Assembly (NCBI RefSeq): GCF_000003605.2
Contig: NW_003132379.1
Location: 2,151 to 16,365 of the forward strand
DNA length: 14,215 bases
Origin: Saccoglossus kowalevskii
Taxonomy: Eukaryota > Hemichordata > Enteropneusta > Harrimaniidae
Direction of reading: 5' to 3'
How positions within the stretch are numbered: position 1 is the stretch's first letter; each line of letters begins with the position of its first letter. The notes beneath the pieces are model-generated. The model was given only the letters and a program-made list of their open reading frames with translations, made no database searches and was not told where the DNA came from. Position numbers and translations under genes: made by a program. Shown in pieces: positions 8,722-14,215 of this stretch.

Positions 8722-9133
8722 TCACAGGCAGTAGCCACCACACTGCGTTAACATGTTTCGATACCAATCTACCTGTCGCATGACCTTCATGACCCCATAT
8801 TTCAGTTCCTGAAAGCAGTCTCTGTGAATGTTTCTAAAAAGCATGTTATGACAACACTGTCTGTGGCAATGATAATTAACCATAAAGCTATGTAAGCCAT
8901 GACCTTGAAAGTACTCAGTGCAGAATCACAGGTTTTTTTCCTTGCTCATACCACCCTGCTTTCAAAACACTTATAAAGCCATAATTTTATCATCGGATCT
9001 TTCATATACATACCGGTATATAGGGCATCAACAAACGACTCCCAATACCTAAATCACGTATATGCTGCTGGGTTGTGCGCACAGGTGTCGTTCTTGCCTG
9101 CCGTTGCTCCATTCGTTTTGTGCGGGTACTCAT
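8722..9133 (-). CDS. Candidate small cysteine-rich protein, two exons (minus strand)
   Basis: Proposed exon 1 is 9133-9014: ATG at 9133, 40 codons rich in Arg, Thr and Gln (begins MSTRTKRMEQRQARTT), ending at a donor CCG|GTATGT. Proposed exon 2 is 8913-8722, after CACTGAG|, 63 codons to TGA. Both junctions are phase 0. Exon 2 carries six cysteines in the pattern C-x3-C-C-x11-C-x24-C-x3-C (NYHCHRQCC ... RDCFQELKYG ... LTQCGGYC). Two AATAAA signals follow within about 110 bp, and a CpG-rich stretch lies upstream. Weak points: the acceptor has a poor pyrimidine tract, the intron is only about 100 bp, no signal peptide is seen, and the motif near 8720 (GGTCACAGGCAGTAG) has a look-alike at 4823, so part may be repeat-derived. 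I recognise no family. An upstream exon may exist: an exon starting TACCCGC at 9128 would keep frame with the MAVAV start at 10204. Confidence 0.35.
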
Positions 9134-9369
9134 TTTGTGTAAGATTATAAAGTGACAAGACTTCCATGAAAACAGCCCGTACTGCCACTAAACGCACTTC
9201 TTCCTCCCTTAGCTATTTTCTGTGTAGCCTGGGTATGACCCCACGTTTTAATAATCAGCCAATCACCACCAGGCATTTGATACATGCTTCAGCCTGCTTG
9301 AAATGTATTCATATGCAGATTATTGTGTGTATATGCAAGACAGCTACAATGTTCTTGTGGTCTCTCGTT
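9134..9369. other. Upstream of the candidate small gene; no supported gene
   Basis: An open frame from ATG at 9166 on the plus strand runs 106 codons to 9486 but shows no domain and crosses an abrupt composition change, so I treat it as accidental. A CCAAT-type motif (GCCAATC) is at about 9258. The 3' side turns CpG-rich at about 9370. Confidence 0.35.
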
Positions 9370-9675
9370 TATGAGTCACACATGTACCCCCTTTTTCGTC
9401 AAGTCCCAGGGCCCGTCCCAGTGGTAATTAATCGTAACGTCAATGATGTTTTTACGGCGGGTAATGAAAACGCCGAACGGGCGTGATAAAAATAATGAAA
9501 CAAGGTCAGAGCAGGAGGCGTTTGTATCGTCAATATTGTGGACAGCACATTATCCGCTGAGATGCATGTGCAGACGGCGGAATCGTGGTCACCGGCCAGT
9601 CTGACACCGAATGGCATGTACGCGAACCCGACGCACACGGCACTGTGTTGGTCTGTATGCATATCGATACACGTT
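9370..9675. promoter_or_regulatory. CpG-rich stretch, possible promoter or unmethylated island
   Basis: By eye about 25 CpG dinucleotides lie in roughly 300 bp (for example CGGCGGG at 9457, CGCCGAACGGGCG at 9471 and CGCGAACCCGACG at 9622), against a surrounding AT-rich background where CpG is scarce. CGTCA half-sites occur at about 9438 and 9529. Overlapping open frames on both strands here look like a by-product of the base composition. It lies upstream of the candidate gene at 8722-9133. It may alternatively be a fragment of a GC-rich mobile element. Confidence 0.35.
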
Positions 9676-10112
9676 TAGTTTGTTGTAAATTCGATGATAT
9701 TTTCACGTTTTATAATGAGCTTTGCAATATTCAAATAGGGCGATGTTTAAAACCGTACTAGTATATCGCATTATAATAACAAGCATTGCAAAGCATCGTT
9801 GCCGCCGCCAAACAGAGATCGCCATAGCTATACGACACCCAGTCGTATAATAACCAGCATTTCAATGCAATAAAGATTAACAGAAACCAAGAAGCTATTT
9901 ATAAAATAAAGGAGGGGGTAGAAATATTTAACAAAACGTAAATAGAATGGCTAGATTTTAACAGATTGAAACCGGAGTCAGTCATTCAAACACAACAACA
10001 CACAAAGCAGCGAGGCTGTTTTTGCTTCCTCCGTCTGTACTATGCAAAACTCGACTAAACGGTTGACCTAACTGTCTGATTAAATCTAAAGGCTCTAGAC
10101 AAAACTGGGATA
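9676..10112. other. Non-coding stretch with a perfect small hairpin
   Basis: No exon is seen. TATACGAC (9829-9836) and GTCGTATA (9842-9849) form a perfect 8-bp stem with a 5-base loop. A short CpG cluster (GCCGCCGCC) is at about 9801. Confidence 0.45.
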
Positions 10113-10335
10113 GTGTCAAAATACACAATAGAAGATATTAAAAATTACCTCCTCTTCTGCAATACGTATCCTAATAGCACATTGACTCACACTGCAACCG
10201 CCATCTTGAACGCTGCCGGTGACCACAGCGATTCGACGGCGCTGTTCCAAACACCGCACGCACCCCGACACTTTTGTGATTCCACGATTTACCTCTCCCC
10301 ATTCAATCTCCTGCTCAAACATGGAACGAGCTAAA
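10113..10335. promoter_or_regulatory. GC-richer block with a YY1-like motif and overlapping divergent start codons
   Basis: The minus strand has CAAGATGGCGG (10208-10198), matching the YY1 element often found at animal gene starts, with ATG at 10204-10202. That frame reads MAVAV and then meets a stop unless spliced at GTGAGT (10190-10185). A second minus-strand reading starts at ATG 10322-10320 and stays open for 58 codons (MFEQEIEWGEVNRGI ...) to a phase-0 donor GAG|GTAATT at 10149. On the plus strand ATG 10321-10323 reads MERAK and then a donor-like AAA|GTAAAT. A TGACTCA (AP-1-type) site is at 10183-10189. CpGs are frequent. This would suit a bidirectional promoter or first exon, but none of the readings is proven. 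A plus-strand open frame also crosses the block without recognisable domains. Confidence 0.3.
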
Positions 10336-10683
10336 GTAAATTGTATATGTTATTTTTATATGCTGAGATTGTGATTTCCAGTTATAGCTGTGTTTCAGTA
10401 AATGTTGGTGTTTTAGCGATTCCTGAATGATTAAATATTGCAAATCTTTTAATGATATTAAGCGGTTCGGTTTGTTGTCTGGTTGTAGAAGTTCTCCCAT
10501 AGAAACAACCCACGAATAATACCCGTTAAAATAATAATTATTTGTTCAGCTAAAATTTTTACATGTAATTGTCCACAATGTGTCAAATCCGTACAAAATT
10601 TAATATGTCCTTGGTCATTATTTTAACTTAATGGTTTCACATTTTTCTTTACCGAGACTGAAGTATTAGTTAACTTCTGTGCC

Positions 10684-10782
10684 ATGGCAGAATTGATCAG
10701 TATCAGTATCAAAGAATTCCATTTCACTGTTATGACAGACAGAGAGTATTTTGTTCAGCCTGGTAATTATGTTTCATTGCTG
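10684..10782 (+). CDS. Candidate coding exon with optimal Kozak start and strong donor
   Basis: ATG at 10684 lies in GTGCCATGG, an ideal Kozak context. The frame gives 33 residues (MAELISISIKEFHFTVMTDR ... EYFVQPGNYVSLL) to a strong donor CTG|GTATGT at 10783, and an earlier donor G|GTAATT is at about 10763. If an acceptor at TTTTTCTTTACCGAG|ACT (10657) is used, the frame extends upstream without a stop and joins in phase 0 to MERAK at 10321-10335. Reading through the donor meets a stop after seven codons. No downstream exon could be matched with confidence; a retrotransposon remnant lies 0.5 kb on. I do not recognise the peptide. It could be a first exon with a long intron or a chance open stretch. 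Confidence 0.3.
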
Positions 10783-11284
10783 GTATGTATGTCAACAAAT
10801 GTTTGATTTTAGATTTTGCTTTTTTGTGTGTTGTCATGCGTTTTACACTGTTATTGTAATTTGTAGTTCATTGTATGAATAAATTAATTAATAGTCCAAA
10901 CAGTATCTTGCGTGGATGTTATGTCAAACATACATGGTATACAAACATGTTACCAGATTACCTTCCAAAGCGAATGGGTTGAGTGTCTTGTAGGATAAGT
11001 ACATATAACTTAACATCTCTTCGCAAACGACATGATTGGCTAAAGACGGTATATTTACTGTATTATGCAAACAATCTCCCAATCTGTCGCTACATCATTT
11101 ATTCGTAGGAGTCTAGTCTCTTCTCTCTCTACGTCCGTCGCCGTGGAGTAAACATAGGCAAGAGGGCGCAATTTATAGGAAACGTGTACTTATAACCTCA
11201 GACAACTAATAAATTGTCTGGATATAGCCATGCCGTGGAGCTCCGCGGTATAACATAAGCACCATAACTGGATTAGTGTCATAA
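10783..11284. other. Non-coding stretch before the retrotransposon remnant
   Basis: Contains AATAAA near 10878. An inverted repeat CAGACAA (11199-11205) / TTGTCTG (11214-11220) has an 8-base loop. A near-palindrome CCGTGGAGCTCCGCGG is at about 11233. Part of this may be decayed upstream sequence of the retrotransposon, but stops interrupt all frames and no reverse transcriptase motif is readable. Confidence 0.45.
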
Positions 11285-11586
11285 TTTGGGTCGCATGCAA
11301 TATCCAAAGGATTTGCTGTTTCCGAAATAGGAAAAAGAATTTGCGAATTGTGTTTAAATAATAAAGTAGAAGATGAGTACCATTTTATTATTAAATGCCC
11401 CTTTTACGAAAAATCGCGGAAAACACTATTTGAAGAGACTACTAAACACATTATAAACTTCATGAATATGACTACAACAAATTTTTAAAATTAATGGGTG
11501 ATACAAACCTGAATGTACCAATACCAGTTGTCCAATTTATCAAAAATAACACGAACATTAGACAGCAACATCTTCAGGCAAATTAA
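11285..11586 (+). pseudogene. Non-LTR retrotransposon ORF2 C-terminal remnant, frameshifted
   Basis: After a stop at 11282-11284 the plus strand reads 67 residues including KRICELC, VEDEYHF, IIKCPFYEKSRK and TLFEE, ending at TAA 11486-11488. The C-x2-C-x9-H-x4-C array with E-D-E-x-H-F and C-P-x-Y is typical of the region after the reverse transcriptase in many invertebrate LINE-type ORF2 proteins (established pattern). The reading continues in another frame from about 11476 (KFLKLMGDTNLNVPIPVVQF, then KNNTNIRQQ) to TAA at 11584-11586, so a frameshift near 11476-11486 splits the end. The upstream stop and missing catalytic domain show a dead, 5'-truncated or decayed copy. The exact clade cannot be told from the C-terminus alone. 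Confidence 0.75.
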
Positions 11587-11830
11587 CATAAATATTTTTC
11601 TCTTTCAATACTTTTTTCCCATGTTTTATTGATTTCTATTGCTTATTTTTGTGTAATTATCACCATTTTTTCAGTAGTAGTTTTTTTTTTTTTTTTTAAA
11701 TCATTGTTTTTATTAAATCATTGTCGTGCTGTAGATAGTATTTTTTGTAGAATTGTTATGTTTTAAAATATGTTTTAAATATGTGTTCTAGTAATTAGTG
11801 TAATCATTTTAAGTGTTTCAATAAACGGCT
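11587..11830 (+). mobile_element. 3' UTR and tail of the retrotransposon remnant
   Basis: T-rich sequence follows the ORF end, with a run of 17 T at 11681-11697, a duplicated TTATTAAATCATTG-like motif around 11695-11722, and AATAAA at 11820-11825 as a plausible 3' end signal. No poly(A) tail or target-site duplication is clear. The assignment rests on position after the ORF2 remnant. Confidence 0.45.
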
Positions 11831-12340
11831 GTTATCAAATGTTTAGTCATTCTATGGAGTTATAGTGAAGGGGTTTTGTGCCGTCACCTTGTAACTATCA
11901 CTCTCATACCAAAAACTACACATAACAACATGTTCAGTCAAACCACGGAGCTATCATGAGATTTATACCTGCTATGTTCACACTTAATCTCTCCTCCGTT
12001 TTCTATTTTAATTGTAACTGTCCCTATATAGCACTGTTGCAGGCAGAAGGGCGGCAGAACAAAATGATAATGATAACCTTTATGCCTCGCTCATAAAGCG
12101 AAACTATAATAGCATTAGCAAAGTTGGTTTTATGATAATCTAAAACTTACACATTCTTTACCTTTTCTGTAGACTTATTCGACTGTTTATTTGACTACTA
12201 GTAAGTTAGTACAATTATCAACTAATAAAAGCACTTTCTTCAACACGTTTACTACTATAATACTGTACAGTGGCTGACTTGAATTGGTCACCATAACTTG
12301 CTTATTACGGTGCGTGAAATCATAGACCTTTCTAGGATCT
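11831..12340. other. Non-coding stretch with isolated splice-acceptor-like sites
   Basis: Good pyrimidine-tract acceptors occur at about 12041 (GCACTGTTGCAG) and 12171 (CCTTTTCTGTAG), but each is followed by only a very short open stretch, so no exon is called. Confidence 0.4.
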
Positions 12341-12395
12341 ATGGTGAAATCAATACACCAAAACAAATCTAAAAATAATTCTACGCAAATTCACA

Positions 12396-12878
12396 ATGAC
12401 AATTTGGATATATCATGGTCACGTGACGATTACGGCACAAAAACCACGATCGCAAAGTATAATCCGAGTTTTCGGTACTTTGATATCTTATTTATTGCTG
12501 TGGGCGTACAGACACGGGGTGTTCCAGAACGTCAATCGGCCAGTGCCAGACAACCGTGCAGCATGGAGCTCCATGAGTGGAGTAAATAACGAAATCATCC
12601 GGTGACACCCCGTGAAAGGCAGACACTGAGTACTCCGATGCTGAAATACCCGTGGGGGAGGGGGTATTGCTTTCATATGCGGGTATGCGCCATTGACACG
12701 GTCTTTTGGGTCCAATTTTCAACTTGCTCATGACAAGATTTTCGGCCAATATGTACCCTGAACAAAATAATTCTACTCTCGGTATCTGTGTTTTCAACTT
12801 GCTTCTGAGCATTGTCACTAAAAGTTCAGGTGAGTATCCCCAACCCCTCCAAGGTGAAATATATAAATAGACTAGCAC
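12396..12878. repeat. GC-richer block of unknown origin with foldback and long overlapping open frames (probable mobile-element fragment)
   Basis: The block contrasts with the AT-rich flanks. CACGGGGTGT (12513-12522) and ACACCCCGTG (12605-12614) form a perfect 10-bp inverted repeat, and a perfect palindrome CATGGAGCTCCATG (12562-12575) sits near its centre. A 13-bp direct repeat TTTTCAACTTGCT is at 12716-12728 and 12791-12803, 75 bp apart. The minus strand is open for 128 codons (12878 down to 12492) and the plus strand for 69-82 codons in two frames. The 128-residue reading (starting MLVYLYISPWRGWGYSPELL) shows no domain I recognise. A repeat or transposon fragment explains the composition best; a small unknown gene is possible. 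Confidence 0.4.
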
Positions 12879-12879
12879 A

Positions 12880-13276
12880 ATTTCAAAAGACGTTTTTAAT
12901 TGAGCTAGTGATAATATATTTCTGTATAGTCAATCGATCGATACGGCATAGACGATTATGTGAGAAAGTTTTTAAATTATACACTATCCACAAAGCATAT
13001 TACTCCTGATATCACATTCCGCGATGTACAAAACGTCATTCTCATTATTTGTCGCAATCGTTGCTAGAGGGCGTAGTCTCATTACCATGTTCTATATGAA
13101 TGGTCGTGATGTGGTCACGAGGTAATATGGTAATATATGTTATAGAACCAATAAAGCAGATACAAATATGGATCATGACAACAAACTTAAGATTAATATT
13201 ACTAAATAAAAAACACAATTATTTATGGTGTATAGTTTTAATTATATTATTTGCAATGCACATTTAAATTATTCAT
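12880..13276. other. Intergenic, with a nested inverted repeat
   Basis: No exon is seen. ATTACCAT (13081-13088) and ATGGTAAT (13127-13134) are perfect inverted repeats enclosing CGTGA (13105-13109) / TCACG (13115-13119). The motif GAGGGCG near 13065 also occurs at about 11162. Confidence 0.5.
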
Positions 13277-13282
13277 TTTATT
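13277..13282 (-). terminator. Polyadenylation signal of the minus-strand three-exon gene
   Basis: TTTATT on the plus strand reads AATAAA on the minus strand, 73 bp after the stop codon at 13357-13355. This predicts transcript cleavage around 13250-13265 and a short 3' UTR of about 100 bases. Confidence 0.65.
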
Positions 13283-13354
13283 AATAGGTGCGTATATTCA
13301 TAGTTTATGACGTCACGAGGTGTTGCAATGTCAAGTAATTCCTACGTCAAATGA

Positions 13355-14215
13355 TTATACATCTTCCATATTTGTTTCGTGCATGTCATCGTCTGATTCG
13401 CTGTCGCTTTCATAATCTGAAGCATAACTTAGACAGCGTCTGTAATTAGGAAAATGAATCAAATAATTAATATATAATATTATTGCTGTTTACAGAAATG
13501 CCAATTTATTATTGAACACTATAACATTTTCTGCTACAATTGTACACACTTACATTAAGTATTTATTTTTTAAAAGACATCCAAGAGAAAGTGTTTTATG
13601 GAGGTAGGGTGGGTGGAGGTATTCTAGTATTAAACTAAGTTAACCATGGGAACAAGACTTAAATGGTTTACCTTTTTGAGGTAGCGTGTTCCTTATCAAA
13701 ACAGTAATGGCTCAATAGTTTTACTAAACTGATGCCTGGCTTCACCATGTGTTGCCTCTCACCGTTGTCCCAACCAATGACAGCGTTTCTCCCAGAGAAA
13801 CGTAACTGCTCGAAAAATGGCAGCGAAGCATAAAGTTCAGTATAGCTATCTTTAAGTCCAATGGGCTGCGTAAAAAATAGTATAACAGTTAGATAATTGA
13901 CGTGTATTGTTATTTAGTGACCGGACTTATCTGTGTGCAGTATAATGAACGAAAATGATATATTTTGCAGAAAATTGTATTATTTTCCACCATCCCACTC
14001 TTCAAATACTTTGTTTATATTTACCTCAAACCGACTTCCGTTAAAGATGTTATGTCCATTTATGTCGGTCAGTACTTTAGTTGGAGGTTCATCGTGTATC
14101 ATTTGTTCAAAGCGTCGTTTTCGTGCCTTCTGATTTGACACTTGTTCATTCATGAGGTCTAAAGGACTACATCCTATATATTGTGTTTGTCCGTTGATGT
14201 TTTGAGTACAAATAA
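13355..14215 (-). CDS. Unrecognised protein, last three coding exons with introns (5' partial)
   Basis: Three exons are read on the minus strand. Exon A is 14215-14025 (open to the edge, 63 codons), ending at donor TTTGAG|GTAAAT, phase 0. Exon B is 13865-13672 (64 codons plus 2 bases), from acceptor TTTTTTACGCAG| to donor AAAAAG|GTAAAC. Exon C is 13439-13355, from acceptor TTCCTAATTACAG| to TAA. Phases match at both junctions, introns are 159 and 232 bp, and AATAAA follows at 13282-13277. The visible 155-residue tail has a basic stretch QKARKRRFEQ in exon A, a hydrophobic/aromatic segment in exon B (ELYASLPFFEQLRFSGRNAV, then IGWDNGERQHMVKPG), and an acidic Ser/Asp tail in exon C (SDYESDSESDDDMHETNMEDV). 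The basic motif plus acidic, CK2-like tail suggests a nuclear protein (inference). I do not recognise the family. The gene continues beyond the window, and exon A might begin inside it at a weak acceptor near 14175. Confidence 0.8.

Noticed and set aside
9166-9662. Overlapping 106-codon plus-strand and 87-codon minus-strand frames as genes
   Set aside because: They lie in a CpG-rich stretch that suppresses stops, and neither peptide has domain-like features or exon boundaries.
12041-12111. Short exon after GCACTGTTGCAG with a stop at about 12111
   Set aside because: Only about 17 codons, with no matching upstream exon that can be trusted.
13933-14133. 66-codon plus-strand frame
   Set aside because: It is antisense to the well-supported exon A of the minus-strand gene and shows no signal of its own.

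Overview
The window looks like nuclear DNA from an animal, most likely a marine invertebrate. It is AT-rich and gene-poor. It has GT-AG introns, AATAAA polyadenylation signals, a non-LTR retrotransposon tail, minisatellite DNA and dispersed repeats, and no bacterial-style operons or ribosome binding sites. The words TACATGTA and ACCGGT recur. The species cannot be fixed from the sequence.

Left edge (1-551): the last 40 codons of a plus-strand gene run in from outside the window and are followed by an AT-rich 3' UTR with two AATAAA signals. From 647 to about 1435 lies a compound minisatellite. Nine and a half 51-bp units, each apparently a trimer of 17-bp subunits, run in register into a decaying array of related 16-bp units.

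Middle (1.4-8.6 kb): I find no convincing gene here. The region holds two homologous clusters of a roughly 150-bp repeat (about 2380-3084 and 6270-6830), most units carrying the octamer ATGCAAAT. The first cluster ends in an (AC)n tract and a hairpin. There are also a 47-bp block shared between 2136 and 5645, a perfect 47-bp tandem duplication at 3624, and a long foldback at 6111-6179.

Right-centre (8.6-10.8 kb): a possible small cysteine-rich gene lies on the minus strand (8722-9133, two exons, AATAAA at 8611-8623). Upstream are a CpG-rich stretch (9370-9675) and a second GC-richer block with a YY1-like CAAGATGGCGG on the minus strand. A candidate plus-strand coding exon follows at 10684-10782.

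Right side (11-14.2 kb): a frameshifted remnant of a retrotransposon ORF2 C-terminus (11285-11586) with its 3' tail, then a GC-richer block of unknown origin with a foldback (about 12396-12878). The best gene in the window follows: the last three coding exons of a minus-strand gene (14215 down to 13355) with clean splice sites, matching phases, an acidic C-terminus and a polyadenylation signal. I do not recognise its family. I see no defence system, gene cluster or other multi-gene system. The unusual content is in the repeats and the unrecognised genes.
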